From positions 259,216-323,215 of the forward strand of contig MU004201.1 in NCBI GenBank assembly GCA_010093605.1: a stretch of 64,000 nt of DNA, in the 5' to 3' direction. The notes below the pieces were generated by a model. That model made no database searches and had not been told where the DNA came from. It saw only the letters and a list, made by a program, of their open reading frames with translations. Shown here one piece after another: positions 12,855 to 25,400 of the stretch. The position numbers were made by a program, and so were the translations under genes. Positions within the stretch are counted from its first letter, which is position 1; each line of letters opens with the position of its first letter. Source of the DNA: Lophium mytilinum (Eukaryota > Ascomycota > Dothideomycetes > Mytilinidiales > Mytilinidiaceae).

Positions 12855-13062
12855 TTATAGTATTATAGACTATAAAAGGCACGGCACGGAGCATAGTATT
12901 AAATAAGGAACAGAGTGTATTTATAAAGATAAAGTCGCGTACAGGTAGAGATTCTACGCGGCGCAGGCTAAATACAGGCTAAAGGTGTAAAACCGCGCTA
13001 GCGCACGGGCTTATATAATGTAGCCGAGAGCATATAATATATGCGGAGCTAAATTAGTTATA
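12855..13062 (-). repeat. 5' LTR of the minus-strand family B element
   Basis: Matches the LTR at 40771-40978 of the plus-strand B copy. The outer edge is set by loss of similarity past TATAACTAATTTAGC (minus strand). The inner edge is approximate because no second LTR of either copy is in the window. It abuts the body sequence GAGCAACTTTAT (minus-strand complement), proposed as a self-priming site. Confidence 0.75.
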
Positions 13063-14625
13063 ATAGCTATATTATATATAGATTAGAAGAGGGGTAATAA
13101 AGTTAAGTATAATATCTATCTAGTAGTAGTTAGTAATAGGGAGAGGCTTAAGAAGGCTATACTTTCTAGTATAGATATGCTTTATTATTTTATATATTAT
13201 GCAGGCGCTAATATAGCGGTCTATATTATAGGTTATACCTAGCTAGAAGTAGAAACGGGTAATACGTGTATAGGTAGAAGTAGTACCTCTATAGCTTATA
13301 TATCTTAGATTATATATATATTAGATAGCTTTTATATAGAGGTTCTTATTAATAGGGATATATAGCTAGCCGCAAATATATATAACGCTTCTAATAATCT
13401 TATAGTTATATAGCTTAAGGCGTAACTTATATTCTTTGTAGAGGGCGCGGGGTAATTAGCGTACTCTATTAGCTCTAGTATTAATAATAGCTTAAGTAAT
13501 TAGATTTATTTACTATTTAATCTAAATATCTTCTATAATAGCTTTACCCGTGTTAGAAGAGTCCTCTAATAACTTACCTCCTTCTATCTAATGTCGCTAA
13601 CGCTAAGTATCTAATGCTTTCCTAGCGCCGTCCGGTTTAGTAAGCTTAGCGTCTTAGCTATAGCCGTTGTCTCCTATATTCTTAGTAGTTATTAGATACT
13701 AAGTATACTTTATCTTTTAAATATCTTCTAACTTGCTAATTACGTATAAGGCTATTGCTAGCTTAATTATAGAAGTTGTAACTTTATTACTAGTAAGAAT
13801 CGCGGTAAGGTTAATAGCGTAGTCTATACCTAGTTCTAGATATTCTAATTTAAGTATAGTCTAGTAGTTAACCTTAAGATAATTATTATAAAGGTCTTCT
13901 ATAATATCTCCTAAATAACGCGTAAGGCTATTAGTAACTGTATTATCTTTACTAGCTTACTAAGAGAGCTTAAATTAAATTTAGAGGGGAACTCAGCCTA
14001 GTAAGCCTATTATTATTTAAGTTGCTTACTAGTTATAAAGTACTATAAGTTCTTATAGTTAGTAAATACTTTAAAACTAGTCTATAGGCCTAATAGCTTA
14101 GGCTGCTATTCTTTAGAGGTATATATAATTACTAGTAGTTTCTTATTATAAATCTAGTAGTTAATTTACTAAAAAGTTATTTTATGCAATATAAAGGTAA
14201 TATAGTAGAGCTCGCTATTAGCTTAAATTTATAATAATATAGCTCTAGTAGCTCTATTACATGCATTAGCGTATATATAGGTTTCTAATATCGGGCTAAA
14301 GTAAGTAATAATAGGTGCGTTATAGAGAGCGTTTTTAATAGCTTAGAAATAGCGCTATTATATAGAGTTAGTAGGCTATAGAAATATAAAATAAACTTTA
14401 GAAGATATTAGTATTATTAACGGGCTAGATATATTAGAAAATAGGCTTATAAAGCGCCTATAGAAGTTATAGAACTTTAGAAAAGTTTTAATATTTTTTT
14501 AGTTTTTATAGAGTAGGCTATTTAAGAATAGTTTTAATTTTATCCGGGTCTATTTTAATTCTATTATATTATAGAACTAAAGGGGTGTTATAGGAAATAT
14601 GTTATTAATTATAACTATAAAGAAT
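13063..14625 (-). mobile_element. Ty3/Gypsy fragment I (end of RT, RNase H, integrase zinc domain), minus strand
   Basis: On the minus strand the order is: end of reverse transcriptase near 14450-14600 (IDPDKIKTIL, then an NFYRRFI-like block), RNase H at about 14000-14450 ending with VFTNYKNL, and the integrase zinc-binding domain at about 13140-13440 (RYISYRGTTSTYTRI). The integrase core is absent, cut at the family B LTR. No LTR of its own is visible. AT-rich, broken many times. Confidence 0.75.
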
Positions 14626-15050
14626 CTATAAGAAGCTAGAGCAGCGCTAGCTCTAAGGTTATAGTATAGCTAGGTGTTATAAACTGCCCGTTTACCTAAA
14701 GATTACACTAAGGGACTTTAGGGGGAGAGTCTAGACAGTTAGGTTTCTACTTACCTGCTAGTTAACTGTGTTACGGGCTAATATGTAACACGAGGTTTAA
14801 GTGTAAATAAGTAGAACATTGGAAGGGAGGTGGCTTTAATAGTATTAGAAGTATGTAAAGATAGTTAAGATACTTAAGTTATAATTAATTACTGTTAAAT
14901 TCTATATGCTAGATATAAATATAAAAGTTAAGTATAAAGAATAAAAGATAATAGGGAATCTTCTAGACTCTTATAGTTATTTAATCTTTATATAATTTAG
15001 TCCTGCTTTCTCTATTCTCCCTAATCTCTATTCTTAATGCAAGATTACCA
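14626..15050. other. Unassigned, possibly a degraded LTR
   Basis: No coding match seen. A TGTTATAAACTGCCC start near 14673 and a TTTATATAATTT box near 14990 would suit an LTR, but I find no partner copy. A 7-bp perfect inverted repeat (GTGTTAC ... GTAACAC, 14768-14791) is present. Confidence 0.3.
14768..14791. repeat. Short inverted repeat GTGTTAC-N10-GTAACAC
   Basis: Arms 14768-14774 and 14785-14791 are exact reverse complements with a 10-base spacer. Function unknown; it could be paired element ends or a binding site. Confidence 0.5.
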
Positions 15051-15504
15051 AGATTAGAGAGATTACCCTCTGCTCTCCTTAATTTTACCCTTAGCGTTTG
15101 TGCTAAGCAAGATCCGGGAGATTAGTTACATAACCTTGTATTCTATAACTGCTACCTTTTCTAGTTGCCTTTCTACTATTCTCTAAATACCCTCCTGTAT
15201 ATAGATACGGCTGGAACTGCATCCGTCTTATTATACTAGGTCCCCTTAGATTCTAGTACCTCCGTCCTAGGACTGCACTCGTTCTAGGACGTTTGTCCTA
15301 GGATAGCCTATATCCTAGTATACTATTAGTCCTAGGACATCTATTCTAGGGCTATCCTCCTTCTAGAACGCTTATCCTAGGATGGCTTGCCTCCTAGGTT
15401 TATAATACTAGGGTGCATAGACTAATAGCAGTTATATAATAGCCTACTTACGTAATAGCGCGCGAGCTGCGCGCCTACGCGGAGAGTAGAATATAGCTAT
15501 TATA
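15050..15504 (-). mobile_element. LTR-like 3' end of a minus-strand element (E2)
   Basis: A C-tract (GGAGG-type polypurine tract on the minus strand) at 15505-15516 marks the 3' end of a minus-strand LTR element, so the sequence to its left should be the LTR. It contains a 31-bp tandem repeat in the expected U3 part. The left edge is not defined and no partner LTR was found, so this is partly inference. Confidence 0.45.
15251..15405. repeat. 31-bp minisatellite, 5 units, with paired TCCTAGG motifs
   Basis: Units begin at 15251, 15282, 15313, 15344 and 15375, exactly 31 bp apart. Each holds two copies of a YYCTAGGAY core, many of them the palindrome TCCTAGGA. The second core lies 14 bp (units 1-2) or 17 bp (units 3-5) after the first. 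The repeat lies where U3 of an LTR is inferred. Confidence 0.85.
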
Positions 15505-15516
15505 CCTCCCCCCCTC
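15505..15516 (-). other. Polypurine tract (minus strand)
   Basis: CCTCCCCCCCTC on the plus strand reads GAGGGGGGGAGG on the minus strand, the form seen before the right LTRs of A1 and C. Confidence 0.55.
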
Positions 15517-15518
15517 TT

Positions 15519-15540
15519 AAAGAACTACCTATAGTTCTTT
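15519..15540. repeat. Inverted repeat beside the polypurine tract
   Basis: AAAGAACTA (15519-15527) and TAGTTCTTT (15532-15540) are exact reverse complements with a 4-base spacer. They lie three bases from the polypurine tract. Possibly a transcript hairpin. Confidence 0.6.
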
Positions 15541-16137
15541 AATAGCTATCTATTCTTCTATATAGAATAGAAAGGCTATAGAATAATAGATAAGGCTATA
15601 GGGGCTAAGAAAAAGAGAAAAGAAAAGTTTATAGGCTAAAGAGACTATAAAAATAAGAATAGAAAGACTAAACTTTTATAGTAAGGCTACTACACTAAGT
15701 AAAATAGTAAGGCTACTAAGTTAAGTAGGTATTCTATAGAGGTTATGCGCGTTCTTTATAAAGGACTATAACTATTAGTAAGCTAAGTAACTTACCTAGC
15801 TACTATTCGCGCGTGCAGTAAAGCTTCCTCTTTATTTAAGCTTAGGAGTCTTTAATAGAAGAGCCTGGTTTTATTAACTTAGCTACTAGTAGTAAGGTAT
15901 TAGGTTTATAGCTAAGAAAAGGGTTGTATTTTTATTAACAAGGTTATATAGAAAGGAGAAAGGCTCTAGCTACAGGCCTACTATATAGTTAAGTGCGCGC
16001 CGGTAGAACTCTAGGCGCCGGTAGAACTCTAGGCGCTAGAAGAACCCTCGGCCTAGAGATTATATAACGTCCGTGCATGTAATAGCCCCTAGATTTAATA
16101 ACTACTAAGAGAATACTAAGGAATAATATAACACGTG
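15541..16137 (-). mobile_element. LTR-like region of a minus-strand element (E1)
   Basis: The right edge is fixed by a second minus-strand polypurine tract at 16138-16148, with integrase remains of the same strand beyond it. Read on the minus strand the region starts CACGTGTTATATTATTCC, has an 18-bp tandem repeat and a CTATATAACC box near 15940. Its left limit is uncertain, and E1 and E2 may be parts of one rearranged element. No partner LTR in the window. Confidence 0.5.
15997..16050. repeat. 18-bp minisatellite, 3 units
   Basis: Units GCGCCGGTAGAACTCTAG at 15997-16014 and 16015-16032 are identical; the third at 16033-16050 is diverged. They lie in the inferred U3 of the E1 LTR. Confidence 0.85.
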
Positions 16138-16148
16138 CCCCCCCTTTT
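16138..16148 (-). other. Polypurine tract of E1 (minus strand)
   Basis: A CCCCCCCTTTT run (minus strand AAAAGGGGGGG) directly next to a CACGTG site. It fits the 3' end of the minus-strand integrase remains that follow. Confidence 0.6.
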
Positions 16149-17080
16149 AAAAATAAAGCTCCTATAAGGACTATAGACGTAAAGAGAAAGACTTACTATT
16201 TAAACTTATATATTAGATAGCTAATATAGGCGTAGCTCTATATATAGATAGAGCGTGCTAATAAAACTAGTGCAGGTAGGCATCCTTAATTAATTCTACT
16301 ATGTAATAGTAGTATAGAATCTTAGGATGTATTAGACTATTATAATAATATAGTAATATTCTAGAGGTTCTACTAAGTAGGTGGAGTCTAGTCTTTTAGT
16401 TTACTAAAGTAAGCGGGCAGTTTAGGTTTCCGCGGGCTGTAATAATAGAAGTTAAAGACCTTATAAAGGCAGAACTTAAGGTTCCTAGATAGTTGCTAGA
16501 ATCTATATAGCCGTGCACTGCTAATATAGTAAACTTTATCTTAGATGTTATTATCTTTAACGCGTAAGTTAATAATTTAAGTAACTGTAAATTCCTCTAC
16601 TAGCTTATTATTATCCTCTTATTAGATTAGCTCTAGTAGTAGTATAGGCTCTAGGGAATCCTATCCTTTAATAGGATTAGAAGTGTTAAGCTATAATAAT
16701 AAACGGTAGAAGATGTTATAGATCTTAGTATCTAATAGCAGGCCTAATTAGAAAGCCGCGCCGTAATTAGTAACCTTATTAACGCGGAAGGGGCCTATAA
16801 ACTTATTATTAAGGGCCTTCTTAGCGCGGTCTACCTTAATATTCTTAGTATTAAGCTAGACTATATTATTAATATATATATCTACTACTATATTATAATA
16901 GCGGTTAGCTTAGTAAGCCTATTTCTCCTAGGCCCATGTAATATAGTTCTATAGATAGACTTTAATAATCTTAAGGCGTTGGGCTATATTATTTATTAGA
17001 AGATAACCCCTATATTTACTTAGGCTACGCCTTCGTACTAAGCTTGTACGCTAAGTAAGGCTTAGCAGAATATTAAAAAC
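16149..17080 (-). pseudogene. Integrase C-terminal part of element E1
   Basis: On the minus strand a GPF/Y module can be read at about 16740-16800 (KFIGPFRVNKVTNYGAAF), preceded by the basic coil seen before this module in Gypsy integrases (near 16850-17000). Sequence between 16149 and 16500 is the noncoding or divergent tail. RT, RNase H and the integrase core are missing; the fragment stops where plus-strand element D begins. Decayed. Confidence 0.65.
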
Positions 17081-18549
17081 TCTGCGTATAATAGAACCCT
17101 TCTTTCTTCCTTTATAGATTCTTGCTATAAAGTAGCTACCTGCCTTAAGGTATACTTAATAGCAACCTATATCTAAAACCTTATATTAGAATCTATTTAA
17201 ACCCTTCCCTCTATACGTATAAGCTTACGCCCCATACAATCTAATAAAAATAATAGACCACCGCCTAGAATAACTAGCAAGCTACCAGCCCTTAATAGAA
17301 GGTCTGCTTAGTATTATTAGAAACCTTAGCATCTAATTAGAGGCTATAGATAAGGCCCTTAATACTAGCTAGAGTACTACTAATACTACTATTACCCGCA
17401 TAATAGAAATAATAACAGCGTATAACTAATACCTAGCTTAATTCTTTCTACCCTAAGGCACCTATACCCCCGCTAAGCCGTGTCTAATGCCTCCGCCTCT
17501 AATAATAACGCTAACGCCCCTTCTACCTCTTAATAAATAGCTCTTCCCCAGTATTATCTAAAGCCTTGCCTTTCTAATGTTAACATGTACAACTATAAAG
17601 ATCCCAGCCTATTTCTATTCTTTCTTGCCTAGCTAAACTCGAAGTTTAAAGTAGATAGAGATAGCTTTAGAAATAATAGGTAGAGATACTAGTACTGCTT
17701 TAGATAACTTAAGGGCGTAGCTACTAAATAAGTCTTCCCTAGATAGAAGCTAGGGAGAATACTTATATAAACTATATAGGGGGTTTACTAACTATAATAG
17801 AGCTAGTAATATATATGCGTATAACCTTTAAAGACTCTATAAAGAAAGAGAAGGCTACTTTATATATAATAAGAATCTTCTAAGAAAATAAAAACTCTAT
17901 AAGAATTCCTCTATAGCTTTAACTAGACCCTCTTAGAAGCTAATAGTTAGAACTAGTTAGATAATATAAAGATTAACTGTCTTAATAGAGCTATTTTGCC
18001 TAAGATCTATAATATAATAGTTACTATTACTTCTTCTATCTTATATAAAGACTATAAAAGGCAACTAACTACTATTAAAGATAGGCTGCATAAAGTACAA
18101 TATATATAGAAATATACGCGTCTAAAAGACACTTATACCCCTTAGACAATAATAATAATAATAACAACATCGGCCTAATAAGCTAATAGATTAGATTAGA
18201 AACCTATAAAGGCTCGAGCAGCTAAAATAGAAAGTATATAATATACCTAGTAGGTTATAATAGATAAAATCTAGTAAAGATAGATAAATAAAGCCTATCT
18301 GCGCTATAGGAAGAAACGCCATCTTATCTCTAAATGCCGGCTACTCCTAGTAAAAGGTCCTGCGCAAGCGGCAGTTGCGTTACTCTAAAAGGAAGATAAC
18401 TTAGATAATAACCCCCCTAACTAGGGAAAAGAGTAGCTTCTACCTATAGCTATAGATAGAAGCCGCCTATTAGACAAAAGAAATTAGCACTAGATTAGAA
18501 CCTATTTAAAGAAAACTATATAACCTTGGTACCCTTTACTATCTCTACT

Positions 18550-21500
18550 ACTCTTATTAATTAATTGTATAATATATGAACTATAGTAGATACTAGGTGC
18601 CTTTACTATAGGTTAATTAATGTAAATACTGTTAACCGTCTTTATCCTAAGCGCATCTCTATCCCCTCTCGTCCTATTATAGGCGTAGGAGGTTAAGCAG
18701 AAGAAATAAATAAAATTATACAACTCGGCTTTAATATTAAAGGATATTAAAAAAACGCCTTCTTCTATATTATAGATAATACCTTAGGAGTAGACCTAAT
18801 CTTAAGAAGACCCTAAATAAATAAACACGACGTATAAATAGTACTAAAGAAGAAGACTCTCTTTATCTATTTATCTAGAGTGCGCGTATAAAGTAATAAA
18901 GGAAAAACAAAGCTATAATATAGCTACTGCGCTATCTTAGCCGCTGCATATATTCATAAGAACTAGAAAGCGAGGATAAATAAAGCTATTTAAGTATTCG
19001 CTGCAAGTCTTACGGATATTAATAAGGCCTTACAGCCTAAGAAGAAGATAAATAACTAGAAAATATAGAAGAAACTTCCTAGCTAGATAAAGGATAAGTT
19101 TCTAATATTTACACTATAGAAAGCTGTAAAGCTCCCTCCTCTATAAAAGCCTAGAAATAGACTACACTATTAAACTAGATTATACGCCTGAAGGAAAATA
19201 AGTTAAAGTTCTTTAGGGGCCCTTCTATAGTATATTAAGAGAAGAGCTGCTAGTTCTTTAATATACACTTACTAACTTCTTAAATAAGAACTTTATCTAA
19301 GTAAGTAACTTAGCCGCTGCCGCCCCCATCTTATTTATATAGAAGCCTGGAGGAGGCCTCCGCTTCTACGTTAACTACTACGCCCTAAACTAGATTACTA
19401 AAAAGGATTATTATCTACTCCTTCTTATCTAGGAAACCTTAGCCTAGATTAGTAAAGCTAAATAGTTTACTAAACTAGATATCTCGGCCGCCTTCTACTG
19501 CATCCGCATTAAAGCTAGCGATAAGTAGAAAATAGCCTTTTATATATAATACAGCTTGTATAAGTAGATAGTAACCCCCTTTAGCCTAGTCGGGGCCCTA
19601 AGCACCTTCTAAAGGTATATTAATTAGACCCTTAAAGGGTTCCTAGACGAATTCTACTTAGCCTATATAAATAATGTACTTATCTATACTAATAGAACCT
19701 AAGAAGAACACTAATAATAAGTAAAGAAGGTACTTAAACGTTTAAACAAAGCTGGCCTCTAGCTAGATATTAGAAAGTGCGAATTTAAAACTACGCGTAT
19801 AAAGTACTTAGGTTTTATTATTAAGGTAGGTAAAAGAACCTAAATAGACCTAGAAAAGGTGAAAGCCGTATAAGAATAGGAAGCCCCTATTTTAGTTAAG
19901 GGAGTCTAAAGCTTTATTAGATTTATAAATTTCTACCGCTACTTTATTAAAGATATTTTAGAGGTAGCTATGCCGCTTATCTAACTTATAAAGAAGGACC
20001 TCTTATTCTAATAAACAGACGAAGAATAATAGGCTTTTAAGTAACTAAATAAAGCCTTTATTTTTAAATCTATCCTTATAAGCTTTAACCCCAATTATAC
20101 TACTATTCTAGAAACTAACGCCTTAGGTTATACTAGAGGAGGAACCCTCTTCTAGATTAGAGAGAATAGTATTCTATAACCTTATGCCTACTTCTCTAAG
20201 AAATACCTACTAGCTAAGTATAACTATAAAATCTATAATAAAGAAATGCTTACAGTTATCTATTTCCTTAAAGAATAGAACGCTAAGCTACGCTCTATAT
20301 AGAAGTTTATAGTTCTTACTAACTATAAGAACCTAGAATACTTTATATCCCCTAGAAAACTTAGTAACTAGCACGTATAATAGTCCTAGATCCTTAGCCG
20401 TTATAATATAGAAATAGAATACCGGCTAGAAAAGGTTTATAATAGAGTAGACGCCTTTATACAACGCGAATAAGATATGCCTAGCGACTACATTAATAAG
20501 AGGGTTTAGTCTTATGTATTCTAGCTTCTTAAGCCTACCTACGCCGGCTACGTATAAGCTATCCTGTTAATTGCAGCAGTATATATGCAACTATTAGATA
20601 AACTACGCAGTTTAGAAGACCTCTAGGAAGAAGGACTTAAGAAGGACTATGATTATACTAACTGCGTTAAGGCTATTAGTATAAACGCACAACGCTTCCT
20701 TCTAGAGCTTAAGTTAAAAGTATCTATTACTAAATGCTCTCTTCTTACTAAAGACACTATTACCTTCTAAAAGCGGCGCTAGGTTTCTAACTATAAACTC
20801 CTTTATACAGCTCTTATTAATAGGTCTTACGTCTCCCTACTAGCAGGTTACCTAGGATAAGATAGTTAGTATTCTATTCTAGCCCGAGACTTCTTCTAGC
20901 TAGGGATATTAGACGATATCCGGAAATACATATAAAACTGCAATAGTTATAGATAAACTAAGCCCTAGAAAGAATAGAAATACAGACTTCTAAAGCTACT
21001 CCCTATCCTAGATTATATATAGAGAGAAATCTTAGTAGACTTTATTATAGGCCTACTAGAAAGTAATAGATATATAAACCTAATAGTAGTTACTAATAGG
21101 TTAAGTAAAGGAATTATTATGGAACCCCTCTCTAATATATAAGCTAAAACTATAGTTTAGGTATTTATATATATAATCTTTATAAACTACAGTTTTATAT
21201 CCGCTATTATATCTAATAGAGGCGTGCAGTTTATAGGCGACCTATAGATAGAGGTCTATAGAATTATAAATATTAAGTAGAGACTCTTAACTGCCTATTA
21301 TCCCTAAACTAATAGAGCTACTAAATAAATAAATAGTACTATTAAAGCATACCTTTATACGTAGGTAAACTACAAATAGGATAACTAGGCCTAGCTTTGC
21401 CCTATGGCATAGCTCGCATTTAATAGACGAGAAGCAACAGTAATAGGAGTTAGCCTGTTCTCCCTTAGCTATAGATACTATTTAGAAACTCTTACCTTTA

Positions 21501-21800
21501 AGCTAGACCCTTATATAATAGATGCGCCCCTAAGGGACCCTAAAGAATAAGAAGAATTAATTACTAGAGCCCTAAAAGCCGCTTTTAAACTCACCTAAGT
21601 AAGCATAGCCGAGGCCTAGCAAGAGTAAGAAAGACAAGTAAACTAGCACTGTACGTCGGCACCTGTTCTATAAGTAGAAGATAAAGTCTAGCTAAAGCTA
21701 GGGAAGCATATATTACTAGGCCGTCTAAGTAAAACACTTAACTAGAAGAATATAAAATATATAGTAACTAAAGTAATAAGCTCTTATAATACATAACTAG
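18550..21800 (+). pseudogene. pol: Pol remains of D
   Basis: RT is recognised by a KPGGGLRFYVNY block near 19330, KLDISAAFYCIRI near 19470, and a YINNVLIYTN block (catalytic region) near 19670. Integrase is recognised by LVDFIIGLLESNRYINLIVVT near 21030 and a downstream ISNRGVQFIGDL block (core residues). RNase H lies between. Gypsy order. Decayed throughout. Confidence 0.82.
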
Positions 21801-21919
21801 ATACTCCTAGAAATATAGAATCTGTATTTTATATAGACCGGCTACACCTAGCCTCTAATAACCCCCTTTTAAGCTAAGCTATAGATAATTTACAACCCGA
21901 GGCCCTAATAGTAGATAGG

Positions 21920-22090
21920 GAAGAAGAATATAAAGTAGAAGATATTATCTAAGAGATCTAGAAGAAGGTTAGATAAGGCACTTATACAACCTATATAGTA
22001 AAACAGGCTGGCTACACCTAACCCTTTAAAACTAACACTAATAATATAAAAAATACTAAGGCTCTTAACTAGTAGGAAGCTCTTACCGCG
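21920..22090 (+). pseudogene. Chromodomain of D
   Basis: EYKVEDII, then TYIVKQAGYT and a short helix ending in KALN are arranged as in integrase-linked chromodomains (two strands, an aromatic, an NTWEP-like turn and a final helix). It follows the integrase tail directly. Confidence 0.6.
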
Positions 22091-22165
22091 GAAGTATAAT
22101 AACTAGATAGTACTCTTCTACCTAGTTTCCAGCGCCTATAAAGCTTTATAAACTTCTTACTATAT

Positions 22166-22270
22166 AGCTCTCTAGAAATATTAAGAAGGAGTTAAGTAGT
22201 AGCTCTCTAGAGATATTAAAAAGAAGTTAAGTAGTAGCTCTCTAAAGATATAGAGAAGGAGTTAAGTAGT
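22166..22270. repeat. 35-bp minisatellite, 3 units
   Basis: Units at 22166-22200, 22201-22235 and 22236-22270, each starting AGCTCTCTAG and ending GTTAAGTAGT, differ at a few positions. They lie between the chromodomain of D and a TATAAAAG box at 22320, so probably in U3. Confidence 0.88.
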
Positions 22271-22603
22271 AGTATAGACTAGCTTAAGTTAGTAGGTAAG
22301 GCGGAGCCTAATGCTCCGTATAAAAGAAGACTTATACTAAAATAGGCCGTACTTCTTTATATAATAGGAAAAAAAAACTTATAAAAGAATAAAAAGAAAG
22401 AAAAGATAAGATTTAAATTTATTTAACTTTTAGGGGTATCGTTAATTTCATTTCTTAAGCTAGAAGTAAACTTCCTCTAATCTATTCTCTACTATTATCC
22501 TTATCTAAATCTAACTTATTAATTCTACCACCTTTATCTCTACTGTTATCTAACTCTTTAACCTTAGGGATTCTACACCTCTTATTATAATCCCTCTACT
22601 TAT
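22271..22603 (+). promoter_or_regulatory. Probable LTR core (TATA box and leader) of D
   Basis: A GGCGGAG ... CTCCG hairpin, then GTATAAAAGAAGAC near 22318, precede a pyrimidine-rich leader-like stretch. No second copy in the window, so the LTR call is inference. It ends where family F sequence starts abruptly at about 22604. Confidence 0.4.
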
Positions 22604-25400
22604 AATTCTAATAATTTATTAATATAGCTCTCTATAAGTATCTTAATAAGTACGTTATAGCTTACCTTAGTAATATTCTCGTTTACAGTAATAGCGTAGA
22701 AGAATAATAAGAATATATTAAAGCGGTTCTAACTAGGCTATAAGAATCCGGCCTCTACGCCAATATTAACAAGAGCGAGGTCCACGTTATAGGAGTAAAG
22801 TTTCTCAGTCTTATTATCTCCACAAATAGAATAAAGATGGACCCTGTAAAGCTAGAAGCTATCTATAATTAGTAGGTCCCTTAAATAGTAATAGGAGTCT
22901 TAGAATTCCGAAGTTTTACTAGATTCTATTAATAGTTTATTGCCGGATACTTATTAATAGCCCGCTCTCTTACTAACTCGGTAAAAGGAACCGGACCCTT
23001 AAGGGGGAAGCTAATTAAGGTTATTATTACTCTAGAATTTAAAGCTACTTTCTAAAAGCTAAAAGACGCCTTTAAAGGTAATTAAATCCTTATACCTTTT
23101 AACCCTAATAAGATAATGTACGTCTTCTATAATAGCTTAGAATAGGCTATAGAAGGAATACTAAAGTAGAAAGGGGCCGATAGTATTCTATACTCTATAG
23201 TCTTCTTCGCTAAGAAGTATAGCCCTGCAGAGTCTAACTATAATATCTATAACTAAGAACTAATAGCTATTATTTAAGCTTCTAAGGAGTTCCGGCCGAA
23301 ACTTATAAGTATTAACCCTAAGAATCCTATTTAAGTTATTACTAACTATAAGAACCTAGAATCTTTTATAACTAATAAGTAGCGTAGCCGCCGGTAGGCT
23401 AGATAGAGCCTATTTCTTTCCCAGTTTAACTTTAAGATTCTCTATTAACCTGGGATGGAAAACGTTAAAGCTAATACTCTTTCCCGGAAGAAATAAGATA
23501 TACTAGCAGGCGCAGATAATAGTAGGCTTACAGTAAACTATTAGGCTATCCTTAAGCTATATAACCTAGCTAAAGGAATAAAGCCGTTTGCGCCTAAGGA
23601 AGCTATTATTACTGCACTTACTATACTTTCCCTTAGCACTAAAGATAATTAGCTAGACAACTACGTTACTAATAATACTATTAATATTATACGCCTCTAT
23701 CTAATAGAAGAAGGGGACAATAATAAAGAAGATAACTCTAAAGAGAGCATTAATTAAAAATCTACCTTAGTAGAACCCCTAGAACTAGATAGACCGCCTA
23801 TAGTAGAGCTAATAGCTACTGCCTACGCAGAAGATAAGATCTCTAAGGAGATCTTCCGCATACTAGAGGACCCTACAGGCTCCCAACGCTGCATGCCTAA
23901 GTAGTTACTTAAAGCTAGATACTACTTCTCTCTAGCTAACTATGCTATCTAAGGATTATAGACTAATATAGTAGATAACCATTAACTTCTAGTTAATAGA
24001 AAGGTCTTTATTTCTAGTAATAAGCCTCTACAACGCTAACTATATATAGAATAGTATAATTACCCTACTACAGGATATAAGGGGTATAAGCGTATATATT
24101 TTACTCTTATCTAGTACTACTACTAGCTATATATAGTAAAGGAAATTAACTAGTTCTATAATAACTATACTATCTACTACTATTCTAAGTACTCCTAAGA
24201 TAAGAAATATAGTTTCTTAAGGCCCCTACCTATCCCAAATAAGCGCTAGCAGTATCTTAGTATTAACTATATTATTGCTCTACCTAAATACATCTATAGA
24301 GGTATTATATATAAGCATATTATAGTAGTCTATATTAGACTAACTAAACGCTGCTACTTTATTCCTATAGATAGCCTTAGCTCTAAGGCTCTTATATAAG
24401 CCTTCCTTCCTATCTTTATACTTTATAGAGTCTTAGTCTATCCTCTCTAATAGAGGAAGTAACTTTATCTCTAAGTTTTAGAGATGGCTCTACTAACGCC
24501 TAGGAATCTCTCTTAAGATATCTACCGCCTTCCACCTAGAAATAGATGGTTAAACTAAATATTCTAACTAAGAACTTAAAGAATATCTTTAGAAATATAT
24601 TAATTACGCATAAGATAACTAGGTAGACTAGCTATCTATTGCGGAATTCTAAGTAAATAATACTATTTATGCCTCTACTAGTATAACGCTCTTTTTTATA
24701 GATACGGGCTACTACCCTAGCACCGGCCTTAAACTAGCTACCGCTGTTAATCTAGATCTAAGTAGTAGAGGTAAGGAAGAAATATAGATTGCTAATAATA
24801 TTACTATATCTATAGAGAACCTTACTTAAGTTCTTTAAGAGAATCTAGCTTAGGCTTAGAAATAATAAGCTAAGTACGCTAATATACACTAAGCAGATGC
24901 TCTACTATTTAAGATAGGAGACCTAGTCTATATCGATACTAGGAACTAGAAAACAGAATAACTAGCTAAGAAACTTAGTAATAAGTACGCCGGCCCTTAC
25001 CCTATTATCTATATTATACTAGAAAGTAAAGCTATATAAGTATAGCTTCCTAAACATCTTAAAGTAGAAGGGATATTTAATATCTTCTACTTTAACCTTC
25101 TACGCTTATATAAGCCCGACTCTATTCCATTATAGACTTAACCTAAACTATAACCTATCTATATAGTTTAGAATAAAAAAATAAAGACGCAAAAAGAAGA
25201 GTACCTTATAGATAAGATTATAGATAGCCGCTATATTAGATAAGGAGTTTAATATAAGATTAAGTAGGTAGATAATTCTAAGTACTACTAGAAGCCTTCT
25301 AAGACGTATATTAACTACTATAACGCTTAGTTATTCTACTAGAAGTACCCGCGTAAGCCCCGCCCGCCCACCTAAGTTCTACCGCCCGGTTAGATACCCT
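22604..25400 (+). mobile_element. Family F Ty3/Gypsy, 3' half (RT end to chromodomain)
   Basis: The element begins inside RT: the first 150 bp match the end of the F fragment at 40640-40770. RNase H follows at about 23030-23480, with a KNLESFITNK block near 23350. Integrase runs about 23900-25110, closing with a GPYPIIYIILESKA module near 24990-25030. A chromodomain (EYLIDKIIDSRYI, then YKIK and SKYY) is at about 25200-25340. Coding density suggests it is somewhat less decayed than D, yet it is broken in many places. The 5' half is missing, cut by D. Confidence 0.82.

Larger units (their letters stand above)
9223..13062 (-). mobile_element. Family B Ty3/Gypsy, 5' half (LTR, gag, protease region), minus strand
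   Basis: On the minus strand this matches the plus-strand family B copy at 40771-41715 plus 49940-52800. From right to left it holds the 5' LTR (12855-13062), a long Gag region (about 12800-10400), and a protease/linker region up to the A1 insertion; RT continues at 1-946. Heavily mutated, broken many times. The element ends in the window only on its 5' side, where it abuts the family I fragment. Confidence 0.85.
17080..22603 (+). mobile_element. Element D: Ty3/Gypsy chromovirus, plus strand
   Basis: Parts in order: Gag at about 17300-18450 with a zinc-knuckle-like basic block near 18290-18350; protease at about 18550-18830; RT at about 19190-19900; RNase H at about 19950-20470; integrase at about 20650-21800; chromodomain at about 21920-22090; then noncoding sequence with a 35-bp minisatellite. 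The 3' noncoding part probably is an LTR, but the matching 5' LTR is not found beside E1, so the element looks 5'-truncated or replaced. Strongly AT-rich and broken many times. No target duplication identified. Confidence 0.8.
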
